Assembly (NCBI RefSeq): GCF_017313265.1
Contig: NZ_JAFLQZ010000003.1
Location: 1 to 64,000, forward strand
Reading direction: 5' to 3'
DNA from: Hymenobacter telluris
Lineage (GTDB): Bacteria; Bacteroidota; Bacteroidia; Cytophagales; Hymenobacteraceae
DNA length: 64,000 nt
In this document: positions 6,943-16,015 of the stretch, piece by piece
Layout of the letters: each line of letters begins with the position of its first letter
Numbering within the stretch: the stretch's first letter is position 1
Made by a program: the position numbers and the translations under genes
Notes under the pieces: generated by a model
Told to the model about the DNA's origin: nothing
The model's input: the letters and a program-made list of their open reading frames with translations, nothing else
Database searches by the model: none

Positions 6943-9900
6943 TTACATCGCCTTATACTCGTTCCAGCTCTTGATCTTCAGGTCCTTCATTTCCAGGGTG
7001 CAGAAGGCCTGGATAAACGCCTTCGCTAACCGCGCATTCGTCAGCAAACCAACCCCAAAGTCGATGGCGGTGCGGCGGATTTTGTAGTCGTTGTCCAGCT
7101 CGCCCTTCGAGAGGTTCTTGGGGATGTTGATGACCAGGTCGATTTTCTTTTCCTTGAGGTAGGTCAGCACGTTGGGCTCCTGGTGGTCGTCGGGCCAGAA
7201 GACCAGGGAGCTGGGCACGTTGTGTTCGGCGAAGAAGCGGTGCGTGCCCTGCGTGGCGTAGATGGTGTAGCCGCTTTGCACCAGCAACCGCGCCGATTCC
7301 AGCAGGGCTATCTTGGAGATGATGGGGCCGCTGGAAATCAGTATCGACTTCTGCGGAATCTTGTAGCCCACGCTCAGCATCGACTTTAGCAGGGCTTCCT
7401 CGGCCGTGTCGCCCAGGCAGCCGACTTCGCCGGTGCTCACCATGTCGACGCGCAGCACGGGGTCGGCGCCGGGCAGGCGGGTGAACGAGAACTGCGGGGC
7501 TTTCACGCCCACGAAGGGCAGGTCGTAGACCAGCTCGCTCGCATCACGCTCAACTTTCTTGCCCAGCAGTACCTGGGTGGCTTTCTTGATGAGGTTGTTG
7601 CCCGATACTTTCGACACGAACGGGAAGGAGCGGGAAGCGCGGATATTGCACTCAATCACCCGGATTTCGCGGTTTTTCTCCAGGAACTGGATGTTGAACG
7701 GCCCGCTGATTTCGTAGCGCTTGGCAATCTTCTCGGCAATGATTTTGAGCTTGCGCACCGTGCCCACGTACACGCGCTGGGGCGGGTAGTACATGGTGGC
7801 GTCGCCGGAGTGCACACCGGCAAACTCCACGTGCTCGGAAATGGCGTAGCTCACGATTTCGCCTTTGTCGGCTACCGCGTCCAGCTCAATTTCCTTGGCT
7901 TCCTGCATAAACTCCGACACCACCACCGGGTATTCGGCGCTTACTTCGGCGGCGGCTTTCAGGAACGCTTCCATCTCGAAAGCGTTGGAAACCACGTTCA
8001 TAGACGCCCCCGACAGCACGTAACTCGGGCGAATCAGCACCGGGTAGCCCACTTCCCCTACAAACTCGAACATAGCTTCCAGGGAGGTCAGCTCCTTCCA
8101 GCGAGGCTGCGCAATGCCCAGCTCGTCCATGATGCTGCTGAACTTGTGGCGGTTCTCGGCTTCATCGATGCGAGCCGGCGCGGTGCCCAAAATGGGCGCC
8201 TGGGCGTCGGCCAGACGAGTGGCGAGGTTATTCGGAATCTGGCCGCCGGTGCTCAAAATTACGCCTTGGGGCTGTTCGAACTCCAGAATGTCCATCACCC
8301 GCTCGAAGCTCAGCTCCTCGAAGTACAGCCGGTCCGACACGTCGTAGTCGGTGGAAACGGTTTCGGGGTTGTAGTTGATGATGATGGTTTTGTAGCCCTC
8401 CTCGGCGGCCGTTTGCACGGCATTCACGCCGCACCAGTCGAACTCCACGGAGCTACCGATGCGGTACACGCCCGAGCCCAGCACCACAATCGACTTGTCG
8501 GTTTCTTGCGCCAAGTCGTTTTCGGTGCCGTGGTAGGTGCTGTAGAGGTAATTGGTTTTGGCGGGAAATTCGGCGGCCAGCGTGTCAATCTGCTTGATGA
8601 CGGGCAGCACGCCCAAGGCCTTGCGTCGGGCCCGCACCAGCAGCTCGTCGGCTTTCACGTCGCCTTCGCCCAGCAGCTTCACGGCAATTTGCTGGTCCGA
8701 GAAACCGGCCTTCTTCACGTCGCGCAGCAGACCAGTTTCCAGCGCATCCAGGCCGTTGCCGCGCTTGGCGGCGAGTTGATTGCTTAGCTCGAAGATGGTG
8801 TAGAGGCGCTGCAGGAACCAGTGGTCAATCTTGGTCAGGTCGTGCACCTGCGCCAGGGTGTAGCCGGCCTCGAAGGCCAAGTTGATGGCGAAGATGCGCT
8901 CCTCGTTGGGCTCGCTCAGCAGCTTGTCAATCGTGGCGTTGTCCACGGTTTCAGGCTTGTTGGCCACGAAGCCGCGCTTGCCGGTATCCAACATGCGCAA
9001 GCCTTTCTGAATGGCTTCCTCGAAGGATTTGCCGATGGCCATTACCTCGCCCACGCTCTTCATGGCCGAGCCAATCTGCCGGTTCACGCCCTCAAACTTG
9101 CCCAAGTCCCAGCGCGGCAGCTTTACCACCACGTAGTCCAGCGCCGGCTCGAAGAAAGCCGAAGTCGTCTGCGTCACGCTGTTTTTCAGTTCCGACAGCG
9201 AGTAGCCCAAACTCAGCTTGGCCGCCACGAAAGCCAGCGGGTAGCCCGTGGCCTTGGAAGCCAGCGCCGAGGAGCGCGACAAGCGGGCATTCACCTCAAT
9301 CACGCGGTAGTCCTCCGACACCGGGTCGAGAGCGTACTGAATGTTGCACTCGCCCACAATGCCGAGGTGGCGAATGGTTTTGATACCGATGCTGCGCAGC
9401 TTGTGGTACTCGCGGTTGCTCAGCGTCTGCGACGGAGCTACCACGATGCTCTCCCCGGTGTGAATCCCGATGGGGTCGAAGTTCTCCATGTTGCAGACCG
9501 TGATGCAGTTATCATACTGGTCGCGCACCACTTCGTACTCCACTTCCTTCCAGCCTTTCAACGACTCTTCCACCAGAATCTGGTCGGAGGTGGTGAAGGA
9601 TTTCTGGGCCAGGGTCCGCAGCTCGTCCATGTTGTTGGCGAAACCGCTACCCAAGCCACCCAGCGCAAACGCCGCCCGCACGATAATCGGGAAACCGATT
9701 TTCTCGGCCGCCGCCAGCGCGTCGTCCATGTTGGTCACGGCCACGCTGCGGGCCGAGAGTACACCAATCTGGTCGAGCTTCTCCTTGAAAATATCCCGGT
9801 CCTCGGTGTCGATGATGCTTTGCACGGGCGTGCCCAGCACCTTCACGTTGTACTTCTCAAACACGCCGGCGCGAAACAAGGCCACGGCGCAGTTCAAGGC

Positions 9901-10173
9901 CGTTTGGCCCCCAAACGCCACCAGAATGCCATCGGGCTGCTCTTTCTTGATGACTTCCTCCACGAAAAAGGGCGTCACGGGCAGGAAGTACACGTCGTCG
10001 GCAATGTTGTCCGACGTCTGCACGGTGGCAATGTTGGGGTTGATGAGGATGGTGCGGATGCCTTCCTCTTTCAGCGCCTTGAGGGCCTGAGAACCGGAGT
10101 AATCGAACTCACCGGCCTCTCCAATTTTGAGGGCACCGGAACCGAGGATGAGAACTTTGTTGGGTTTTTCCAT
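6943..10173 (-). CDS. carB: Carbamoyl-phosphate synthase large subunit
   Basis: A 1076-residue subunit that makes carbamoyl phosphate for arginine and pyrimidines from bicarbonate, ATP and ammonia supplied by CarA. The first ATP-grasp half starts VLILGSGALKIGEAGEFDYSGSQ and the second half VVLGSGVYRIGSSVEFDWCGV at about residue 560. A C-terminal MGS-like regulatory domain is present (SARLLVQSGYTIYATQGTHRFF, about residues 950-970). The length is normal for the family. Its partner carA is 1.2 kb upstream on the same strand, separated by three small accessory genes. These two genes are normally neighbours. Confidence 0.97.
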   Translation of the reverse strand: MEKPNKVLILGSGALKIGEAGEFDYSGSQALKALKEEGIRTILINPNIATVQTSDNIADDVYFLPVTPFFVEEVIKKEQPDGILVAFGGQTALNCAVALFRAGVFEKYNVKVLGTPVQSIIDTEDRDIFKEKLDQIGVLSARSVAVTNMDDALAAAEKIGFPIIVRAAFALGGLGSGFANNMDELRTLAQKSFTTSDQILVEESLKGWKEVEYEVVRDQYDNCITVCNMENFDPIGIHTGESIVVAPSQTLSNREYHKLRSIGIKTIRHLGIVGECNIQYALDPVSEDYRVIEVNARLSRSSALASKATGYPLAFVAAKLSLGYSLSELKNSVTQTTSAFFEPALDYVVVKLPRWDLGKFEGVNRQIGSAMKSVGEVMAIGKSFEEAIQKGLRMLDTGKRGFVANKPETVDNATIDKLLSEPNEERIFAINLAFEAGYTLAQVHDLTKIDHWFLQRLYTIFELSNQLAAKRGNGLDALETGLLRDVKKAGFSDQQIAVKLLGEGDVKADELLVRARRKALGVLPVIKQIDTLAAEFPAKTNYLYSTYHGTENDLAQETDKSIVVLGSGVYRIGSSVEFDWCGVNAVQTAAEEGYKTIIINYNPETVSTDYDVSDRLYFEELSFERVMDILEFEQPQGVILSTGGQIPNNLATRLADAQAPILGTAPARIDEAENRHKFSSIMDELGIAQPRWKELTSLEAMFEFVGEVGYPVLIRPSYVLSGASMNVVSNAFEMEAFLKAAAEVSAEYPVVVSEFMQEAKEIELDAVADKGEIVSYAISEHVEFAGVHSGDATMYYPPQRVYVGTVRKLKIIAEKIAKRYEISGPFNIQFLEKNREIRVIECNIRASRSFPFVSKVSGNNLIKKATQVLLGKKVERDASELVYDLPFVGVKAPQFSFTRLPGADPVLRVDMVSTGEVGCLGDTAEEALLKSMLSVGYKIPQKSILISSGPIISKIALLESARLLVQSGYTIYATQGTHRFFAEHNVPSSLVFWPDDHQEPNVLTYLKEKKIDLVINIPKNLSKGELDNDYKIRRTAIDFGVGLLTNARLAKAFIQAFCTLEMKDLKIKSWNEYKAM

Positions 10174-10268
10174 TCTAAGGGTTGGGGTAACAGGCCGCGG
10201 GTGCGGTCATGTTCAAAAGGCAGTCGTACTAAGTCGGCTACAGCCGGTGGTTTAGGTGAGGGAAGTTT

Positions 10269-10637
10269 CTATTCGGTAAAGACGGTGTCACTTTTCACTA
10301 TGTGCCATTCACCCGACGGGCGCCGGGCCATCCAAAGCCGGACGGTGGCATCGGCCCGCTCACCATCCAGGAAGAAGCGGAAGGAGAGAGAATCTTTGGT
10401 AGCGCCGAGTTTCTCCACCTTGAATTTTTTAGCAGTTATAGGGCCCGTTTTATTGGTTATCCGCGGTGAAACACGGGCCGAATTCATGGCCTTGTTGACC
10501 AAGTCGGCTGGTTCTCCCAGTATAGCTTTCAAAACTGTCTGCTGGCCCATGTTCTTGATGAAATAGAACCCCGCGAAAGCCAGTGCGCCCAACAGTAGAT
10601 ACCCCCAGTTCGGAAAACCTCTGCGTTTTGCTGGCAT
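10269..10637 (-). CDS. Small single-pass membrane protein of unknown function
   Basis: A 122-residue protein starting MPAKRRGFPNWGYLLLGALAF. One membrane helix at about residues 11-27 follows a basic cytoplasmic tail. The rest is a small soluble domain ending RRPSGEWHIVKSDTVFTE. The ATG at 10637 is chosen because it precedes the basic and hydrophobic start; the longer frame reads into a repeat. The layout recalls Coa1-like small membrane proteins, but I cannot assign it. It sits between carA and carB. Confidence 0.65.
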   Translation of the reverse strand: MPAKRRGFPNWGYLLLGALAFAGFYFIKNMGQQTVLKAILGEPADLVNKAMNSARVSPRITNKTGPITAKKFKVEKLGATKDSLSFRFFLDGERADATVRLWMARRPSGEWHIVKSDTVFTE

Positions 10638-10685
10638 AAGAGTAGTGCGTTGGGAGTGATGGGTGAGAGGAGCAAGTTGGCAACA

Positions 10686-10737
10686 CGTCATGTTGAGCGG
10701 AGCGCAGCGGAGTCGAAACATCTCTACCGCTTCGTTG
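10686..10737. repeat. Left half of a split inverted repeat, CGTCATGYTGAGC family
   Basis: Reads CGTCATGTTGAGC at 10686-10698, then a variable stretch, then CGAAACATCTCTACCGCTTC from 10714 and on to GTTG. Its reverse complement is at 11354-11393. In the compact relatives at 33984 and 52045 the two halves are about 20 bases apart. Here they are about 616 bases apart and enclose two genes. Confidence 0.85.
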
Positions 10738-10742
10738 CAAAA

Positions 10743-11033
10743 TCAACCAGCCCACGTTTCTAAGTCAATGGCCTGCCAAGTTGGGTTGAACGCACTAATT
10801 AACGCATCCTTTTTCTGGCGCGTCCAGCCTTTCAACTGCTTTTCCCGTGCTATAGCCTGTATAGCATCAGGGCAAACTTCAAAGTATACCAGCAAATCCG
10901 TTTGATATTTTCCAGTAAACTTATCTACATCACCACGGCCGTTACTATGCTCGTAAAGTCGTCGCGTGAGGTCGTTGGTGACGCCTGTATATAAAACAGT
11001 TTGGGTTTGGTTGGTCAGAATGTAGACGTACAT
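10743..11033 (-). CDS. GIY-YIG nuclease-superfamily protein (UPF0213/YhbQ-like)
   Basis: A 96-residue stand-alone GIY-YIG domain. The start MYVYILTNQTQTVLYTGVTN holds the YVYIL and YTG motif pair. Arg in LTRRLYEH and the late lysine-rich EKQLKGWTRQKKDALI are typical of the family. Such proteins are putative structure-specific DNA endonucleases, and many Bacteroidota genomes carry several copies. It is enclosed, together with the next gene, by inverted repeat halves at 10686-10737 and 11354-11393. The start is the ATG at 11033; a longer frame would only add residues encoded by the neighbouring gene. Confidence 0.9.
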   Translation of the reverse strand: MYVYILTNQTQTVLYTGVTNDLTRRLYEHSNGRGDVDKFTGKYQTDLLVYFEVCPDAIQAIAREKQLKGWTRQKKDALISAFNPTWQAIDLETWAG

Positions 11034-11037
11034 GCTG

Positions 11038-11325
11038 TCAAGCTGGCCAGAACATCTTAGAGGCAATATCTTGCGGACAGAGCACGATTACTGAAGATTG
11101 TGAGTCTAGTAATTCAGGCTCTTGATTGATGACGTTGAGTGCGGCTGTATTTAATTCTTCAGAATTGACCGGGTGCTCGATAGAAAAACTGCCGTAATCG
11201 TCGTCTTCTAAAATAAGCCTACCAACTTCTGTCTTCCGGTTTTGAACTAGAATTATTGCCGTTCCCGAGGCAATTATAGGTTCGGTTCTACCATCAGCCC
11301 AAACAGCAATCTTTTGCAAGCTCAT
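11038..11325 (-). CDS. Hypothetical protein, 95 residues
   Basis: Starts MSLQKIAVWADGRTEPIIAS and ends DIASKMFWPA. It is a small acidic soluble protein with no signal peptide, membrane segment or motif that I recognise. It stops four bases before the GIY-YIG start, so the two are probably co-transcribed. It is AT-rich relative to carA and carB. Both genes lie inside the split inverted repeat, which makes it a likely cargo gene. Confidence 0.65.
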   Translation of the reverse strand: MSLQKIAVWADGRTEPIIASGTAIILVQNRKTEVGRLILEDDDYGSFSIEHPVNSEELNTAALNVINQEPELLDSQSSVIVLCPQDIASKMFWPA

Positions 11326-11353
11326 TTGACAAATTGTTTGAGAGTTACTTTAT

Positions 11354-11393
11354 CAACGAAGCGGTAGAGATGCTTCGGCAAGCTCAGCATGAC
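11354..11393. repeat. Right half of the split inverted repeat
   Basis: Begins CAACGAAGCGGTAGAGATG and ends GCTCAGCATGACG. Its reverse complement matches the left half at 10686-10737 at both ends: 12 of 13 bases in the outer CGTCATGYTGAGC and nearly all of the inner CATCTCTACCGCTTCGTTG. It ends seven bases from the carA stop codon. Confidence 0.85.
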
Positions 11394-11399
11394 GTTCTT

Positions 11400-12488
11400 T
11401 TATTTCGTCGCGCCCTTATGCTCAGCTACGGCTTTCAGGAAGTCATCGAACAAATACTCCGTATCCTCGGGGCCGCCGGCGGCTTCAGGGTGGAACTGGG
11501 TGGAGAAGAACGGCTTGGTCTTGTGCTTGATGCCTTCGCAGGTGCCGTCGTTGAGGTTTTCGAACAGCATGTCCCACTCGGCGGGCAGCGTGGCGGTATC
11601 CACCGCGAAGCCGTGGTTCTGGCTGGTGATGTAGCTGCGCTGGGTGCCCGTAAGTTTCACCGGCTGGTTATGGCTGCGGTGGCCGTACTTCAGCTTGAAC
11701 GTGTCACCGCCCGCCGCCAGGCCCATCAGTTGGGAGCCTAGGCAGATGCCGAAAATGGGCTTGTCCTGGCCTAGCGCGGTTTGCAAGTGCTGGATGGTGG
11801 CGGTGCACATCTTCGGGTCGCCGGGGCCGTTGCTGAGGAACAGGCCGTCGTAGTCGAGCTGGGTGAAGTCGTAGTCCCAGGGCACCCGAATCAGCTCTAC
11901 GTCGCGCTGCAGGAAGCAGCGGATGATGTTGGTTTTGGTGCCGCAGTCGACGAGCACGATTTTGTGCTGGCCGTTCCCGTAGTGCTTTACCTCAGTAGGG
12001 CTCACCTGGGCCACCAGATTGTCCTGATTGGGGTCGTGGAGCTCCACATCTTCCTCGGCTACAATCTTGCCCAGCATAGCACCTTTCTCCCGCAGGATTT
12101 TGGTGAGCATGCGGGTATCCACGCCGAAGATGCCGGGGATGTTGTACTCCTTGAGCCAGTCACCGAGGCTTTTGGCAGCATTCCAGTGGCTGTGCTCCTC
12201 GGAGTAGTAGTTCACCACGAGGCCGGCAATGTGAATCTTGTCCGACTCGAAAATCTTGGAAATCGACTCGTACAGTTCCTCGCCGGGCACGCCGTAGTTG
12301 CCCACCATCGGGTAGGTCAGCACCAGAATCTGGCCGGCGAAGGACGGGTCGGTGAGGTTTTCGGGGTAGCCGGTCATGGCCGTGCTGAACACCACCTCGC
12401 CCGCGGCGGAGGTAAAGGCGCCGAAAGATTGGCCCTGGATTTCAGTGCCGTCTTCGAGAATGAGTTTTACCGATTTAGCGTTTTCCAC
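11400..12488 (-). CDS. carA: Carbamoyl-phosphate synthase small subunit (glutaminase)
   Basis: A 362-residue class I glutamine amidotransferase that feeds ammonia to CarB. The N-terminal CPSase domain covers about residues 5-140. The glutaminase domain has the nucleophile Cys249 in GICLGSQLMG, with His333 and Glu335 in STQFHPEAAG. The length is standard. It lies in the leftward arginine arm, upstream of carB, with the split repeat and its cargo in between. Confidence 0.97.
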   Translation of the reverse strand: MENAKSVKLILEDGTEIQGQSFGAFTSAAGEVVFSTAMTGYPENLTDPSFAGQILVLTYPMVGNYGVPGEELYESISKIFESDKIHIAGLVVNYYSEEHSHWNAAKSLGDWLKEYNIPGIFGVDTRMLTKILREKGAMLGKIVAEEDVELHDPNQDNLVAQVSPTEVKHYGNGQHKIVLVDCGTKTNIIRCFLQRDVELIRVPWDYDFTQLDYDGLFLSNGPGDPKMCTATIQHLQTALGQDKPIFGICLGSQLMGLAAGGDTFKLKYGHRSHNQPVKLTGTQRSYITSQNHGFAVDTATLPAEWDMLFENLNDGTCEGIKHKTKPFFSTQFHPEAAGGPEDTEYLFDDFLKAVAEHKGATK

Positions 12489-12516
12489 TCTGTTATGCGA
12501 AAAAAGGTTTACCCTA

Positions 12517-12996
12517 TTATTGATTTTCTGTAGTCAGGCCCGCAGCTACTTTTAACATTGCGACGGGCGAAGCGGTAGCGCGGAAACCCTGTGGCTTCCG
12601 TTCCGCGTGGCGCCTGCGGCGCCAATACGGCACCTCCCAAAGCTCCGGAACTCGCCTGCGGCTCGTCGCGAAACGGATTTTCGCGCTACGGCCCACTGCT
12701 GGAACCGACCCGATACTTTTTCGGCTGGAACAGGACCGTAAATCAGGGGTCTGTTCCAGCCGAAGCAGGAGGTAAGTTAAGCGGAAGGCGAAAGAAGGTA
12801 AGTCAATCAGTTCCGTACAATACCGCTTCCGGATGTCAGGCATCGGGAAGTCTGGCGGGCTCGGCTGCTGAAAGGAAACGTAGGTGGCCGTTCTTTCACG
12901 GAAAGAACCAGCCGGTTGCTGCGCAATAGTGGCCAATGGCAGCGTGCAGCTAATCAGAAGGGGAGCCTGGCTCGTAAACTTCGTCGTGCTACTCAT
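12517..12996 (-). other. Doubtful frame largely made of repeat sequence
   Basis: An open frame of 159 codons with a signal-like start (MSSTTKFTSQAPLLISCTL). From about codon 75 onward it runs through two palindromic blocks (12720-12764 and 12575-12689), and its product becomes Arg-rich with no domain. If a gene exists, only the N-terminal part is original. I treat it as probably non-coding or a remnant. The gap 12489-13120 otherwise holds nothing recognisable. Confidence 0.25.
12575..12689. repeat. Degenerate GTAGCGCGGAA-type repeat block
   Basis: Begins GTAGCGCGGAAACC and ends TTTCGCGCTAC, with inner GGCGCC-rich symmetry. The ends match the outer arms of the family at 2133, 3612 and 55279. 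A second, perfect 14-bp stem (TTCGGCTGGAACAG with CTGTTCCAGCCGAA) lies just to the right at 12720-12764. Confidence 0.6.
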
Positions 12997-13120
12997 TAAG
13001 GCTGCAAGTTAGGTTACAAGTCGTTTACTTTCTTACCCCGGCCGGAATAATTGCGTACAGCGCTGGTATTTAGTGCCTTTTTGAGGATTAGCTTTACTTT
13101 TTTGTTATCCACTTGCTGAA

Positions 13121-13354
13121 TCAATTGTCTTTCGAGTAGCAGATAGGATCGGTTTGAAATCCATTCCAGAAAATCCAAAGCCTCTCACACTGGTTGCAGA
13201 CAAAAGTGGATTTCATGTCTTTGTAAAGAACCTCTGCATCAATCATTCCGGTGTAACTGTCATAAACAACATCAGATATCATAAGCCACTCCATTGAGTT
13301 AGGAGTTTCTCCGAATCCAATTCGATTGCCACATTTACACGTTATTGATGGCAT
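13121..13354 (-). CDS. Small zinc-ribbon-like protein
   Basis: A 77-residue protein starting MPSITCKCGNRIGFGETPNS. A CxC pair near the start and a CNQC pair near residue 57 form a likely zinc site. The remainder, NSMEWLMISDVVYDSYTG and LWIFWNGFQTDPICY, has the look of a conserved domain rather than a random frame. The gene is AT-rich and sits in the junction upstream of carA and downstream of argD. Its function is unknown. Confidence 0.7.
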   Translation of the reverse strand: MPSITCKCGNRIGFGETPNSMEWLMISDVVYDSYTGMIDAEVLYKDMKSTFVCNQCERLWIFWNGFQTDPICYSKDN

Positions 13355-13362
13355 CAGTGATT

Positions 13363-14526
13363 CTAGTCCAGGGCCGAAGCCTGTTGAATCTCCTCTACTG
13401 CTTTCTCGGTCAATGCATATAGCGCCTGTAGGAATCGGTCAACTTCGGCCTTGGTGATGTTGAGCGGGGGCAGCAGCCGAAGCACCGTGGGGTCGGAGGC
13501 GTTGCCGACGAAGATGTGGAAATCTGAAAGCAGCTTGTCGCGCACGTCCTTGATAGGGAAGTCGTACTTGATGCCCACCATCAGGCCACGGCCGCGGATT
13601 TCCTCGGCACCAGCGTTGGCTTCAAGCTCGGCGCGGAGGTAGTGGCCTAGCTCAGTAGCGTGGTTCAGCAAGTCTTCCTGCTCGATAACCTCCAGCACCG
13701 CCAGCGCCGCCGCGCAAGCCAGGTGGTTGCCACCGAACGTAGTGCCCAGCAACCCATACGACGCCTTCAGTTCCGGTGCAATCAGGATGCCACCGATGGG
13801 AAAGCCGTTGCCCATGCCTTTCGCTATGGAAATAACATCGGGGCGGATACCGGCGTGCTGGTGCGCGAAAAACTTGCCGCTACGGCCGTAGCCGCTCTGC
13901 ACCTCGTCGGCCAGCAGCAGGGCACCATACTGCTTACACAGCGCCGCCAGCCCCCCCAGAAACTCGTCGGATGGCATAATAATGCCCCCCACGCCCTGGA
14001 TGGGCTCGATGATGGCCGCGCACACGTCGCCGCCTTGCAGCACCTGCTCTACCGCCGCCAAGTCGTATTCCACGAAGGAAATGGCGTGGGCGGCGTTGAA
14101 GGGAGCTACAATTTTGGGGTTATCGGTAGCGGCTACCGCGCCGGAGGTACGGCCGTGGAAAGCACCTTTAAAGGCGAGTACGCGCTTTTTGCCGGTGTGG
14201 AACGACGCCAGCTTCAGTGCATTCTCGTTGGCCTCAGCCCCAGAATTGCACAGAAACAACGAGTAGTCCTCGTAGTCCGACACTTGACCTAGTTTGCGGG
14301 CCAACTCCTGCTGAATCGGAATCTGTACCGAGTTGGAGTAGAAACCGATGTTCTGCAACTGCTCGGTGAGGCGCTGCACGTAGTGCGGGTGGCTGTGGCC
14401 GATGGAAATAACGGCGTGGCCGCCGTAGAAATCCAGGTATTCCTGGCCCTTGTCGTCCCACAGTTTCGCCCCCAACGCCTTTACCGGCGTGATGTTGACG
14501 AGCGGATATACATTGAAAAGCTCCAT
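13363..14526 (-). CDS. argD: Acetylornithine/succinylornithine aminotransferase
   Basis: A 387-residue class III PLP-dependent aminotransferase that converts N-acyl-glutamate semialdehyde to N-acyl-ornithine. The cofactor-binding segments are CNSGAEANENALKLA, LLLADEVQSGYGRSG and ISIAKGMGNGFPIGG, whose Lys forms the Schiff base. The N-terminus MELFNVYPLVNITPVKALG and the length suit the ArgD group. It follows argC in the leftward arm with a hypothetical membrane gene between them. Confidence 0.94.
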   Translation of the reverse strand: MELFNVYPLVNITPVKALGAKLWDDKGQEYLDFYGGHAVISIGHSHPHYVQRLTEQLQNIGFYSNSVQIPIQQELARKLGQVSDYEDYSLFLCNSGAEANENALKLASFHTGKKRVLAFKGAFHGRTSGAVAATDNPKIVAPFNAAHAISFVEYDLAAVEQVLQGGDVCAAIIEPIQGVGGIIMPSDEFLGGLAALCKQYGALLLADEVQSGYGRSGKFFAHQHAGIRPDVISIAKGMGNGFPIGGILIAPELKASYGLLGTTFGGNHLACAAALAVLEVIEQEDLLNHATELGHYLRAELEANAGAEEIRGRGLMVGIKYDFPIKDVRDKLLSDFHIFVGNASDPTVLRLLPPLNITKAEVDRFLQALYALTEKAVEEIQQASALD

Positions 14527-14548
14527 GTATGAATTCTGACAGTGTACC

Positions 14549-15016
14549 TTATGTTTCGTTTAAGTAGCAGTTAACCACTTTTTCATCCTTCAATTCAAGA
14601 ACCAACTCGTCAGGATCAAGATCCAAACCCATAGTTGGTCGGTCACCAATATCAAAACGAATAGTGTTATCCCATCCTCTGTAAGGCTTACCCAGTAAGT
14701 CAATAGCTTGACTTCTCGTGAGCCCTATGAGCCATTTAGAATCAACCAAATCATCAGCCATAGTATAACGCTGCTGCACATCATTTGCCCAATCTGCTCT
14801 ATCAAAACTATAGTGTGGATAATAAGAGAGCAGAAATAGGAACCCAACAAAAGCATCTAGTAGGGCAAATGGGATGAGCGCTACAAAGCCTAGTATCCAG
14901 AAAACTCTTCGATATGCTTTGGTTTTTATTATTCCTCTTATCGATAAGACAAATGCGCAGACCAGCAGTCCTGACAAAGCGATAAATACCAGGATTCTAA
15001 GGTTATAAGCTGTCAT
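14549..15016 (-). CDS. Hypothetical two-helix membrane protein
   Basis: A 155-residue protein, MTAYNLRILVFIALSGLLV. Two hydrophobic segments (about residues 6-25 and 37-62) are followed by a soluble C-terminal domain. The motif LTRSQAIDLLGKPYRGWDNT resembles the SmpA/BamE-like pattern of a small beta domain that starts with a helix ending in LLGKP. It is strongly AT-rich compared with argC and argD on either side, which suggests acquisition. The ATG at 15016 is preferred to the TTG nine bases upstream. Confidence 0.7.
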   Translation of the reverse strand: MTAYNLRILVFIALSGLLVCAFVLSIRGIIKTKAYRRVFWILGFVALIPFALLDAFVGFLFLLSYYPHYSFDRADWANDVQQRYTMADDLVDSKWLIGLTRSQAIDLLGKPYRGWDNTIRFDIGDRPTMGLDLDPDELVLELKDEKVVNCYLNET

Positions 15017-15034
15017 GATTATCAACCAAGTAGC

Positions 15035-16015
15035 TTAAAACAGCCCCGCCTTCAACCCAAGACCAGTAGTTTCCGGCAAGCCAAACAGCAGATTCATGTT
15101 CTGTACCGCTTGGCCCGACGCGCCTTTTATCAGGTTATCAATTACCGAGGTAATGAGCAGCTGCTTACCGAATTTCTGCACGTGCAACAGGCACTTGTTG
15201 GTGTTGACTACCTGCTTCAAGTGAATCTCCTTATCTGATACCGTGGTGAACGGCGCATCGGCGTAGAACTTCTGGTACAGCTCCCGTGCTTCGTCCTGGG
15301 TTAAATCCGACGGCGTATAAACGCTGGCGAAAATGCCCCGCGAGAAGTTACCACGGTACGGGATGAAGTGCATGGCGCTGTCCAGCTGCGGCTGTAGCTG
15401 CGCCAGGCTCTCCCCTATTTCGCCGAGGTGCTGGTGCGTGAAGGGCTTGTAGATGGACACGTTATTGGTACGCCACGAGAAGTGCACCGTCTCCGACAAG
15501 CTCTGCCCCGCGCCCGTACTGCCCGTAATGGCCGACACGTGCACATCGTCCGTCAGCTTGCCCGCTTGGGCCAGCGGCAGCAACGCCAGCTGGATAGCCG
15601 TGGCAAAACAGCCGGGGTTGGCAATGCTCTGGGCCTGCTGGATGCGGCTCCGGTTCAACTCCGGCAACCCGTACACAAACTCCCTACCCCCAAACTCCGC
15701 GTCAGCTTCCAAACGGAAGTCGTTGCTGAGGTCGATGATGTGCGCTGTTTCGGATAGCTCGTGTTTCTCCAGCCACGCCTTGGAGTTGCCGTGGCCTAGG
15801 CACAGAAACACTACGTCTTCGTCACCGGCCAGCTCCGAGGTAAACACGAGGTCCGTTTCGCCTACCAAGTCGTCGTGGACTTGATGAATGGGGTTGCCGG
15901 CGTTGGAGGAGCTGACAATGGCCCCCAGCTCCGCATATTCGTGGTGCAGCAGAATACGGACCAGCTCCCCAGCCGTATAGCCGGCGCCGCCTACAATGCC
16001 GACCTTAATTTTCAT
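15035..16015 (-). CDS. argC: N-acetyl-gamma-glutamyl-phosphate reductase
   Basis: A 326-residue NADPH-dependent reductase that makes N-acyl-glutamate semialdehyde. The start MKIKVGIVGGAGYTAGELVR contains the nucleotide-binding glycine motif. The catalytic cysteine lies in SIANPGCFATAIQL, and HxGE-type residues are in FTHQHLGEIGE. The start codon at 16015 overlaps the end of argG by 11 bases, showing translational coupling. The gene uses the short form typical of this group. Confidence 0.95.
   Translation of the reverse strand: MKIKVGIVGGAGYTAGELVRILLHHEYAELGAIVSSSNAGNPIHQVHDDLVGETDLVFTSELAGDEDVVFLCLGHGNSKAWLEKHELSETAHIIDLSNDFRLEADAEFGGREFVYGLPELNRSRIQQAQSIANPGCFATAIQLALLPLAQAGKLTDDVHVSAITGSTGAGQSLSETVHFSWRTNNVSIYKPFTHQHLGEIGESLAQLQPQLDSAMHFIPYRGNFSRGIFASVYTPSDLTQDEARELYQKFYADAPFTTVSDKEIHLKQVVNTNKCLLHVQKFGKQLLITSVIDNLIKGASGQAVQNMNLLFGLPETTGLGLKAGLF

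Noticed and set aside
10686..11393. Split inverted repeat considered as a classical insertion sequence
   Set aside because: No transposase is encoded, the ends are shared with compact hairpins, and no target-site duplication is evident.
12517..12996. A 159-codon frame with a signal-like start
   Set aside because: Most of it is palindromic repeat sequence and its product turns Arg-rich without domain. It is kept only as a doubtful feature.
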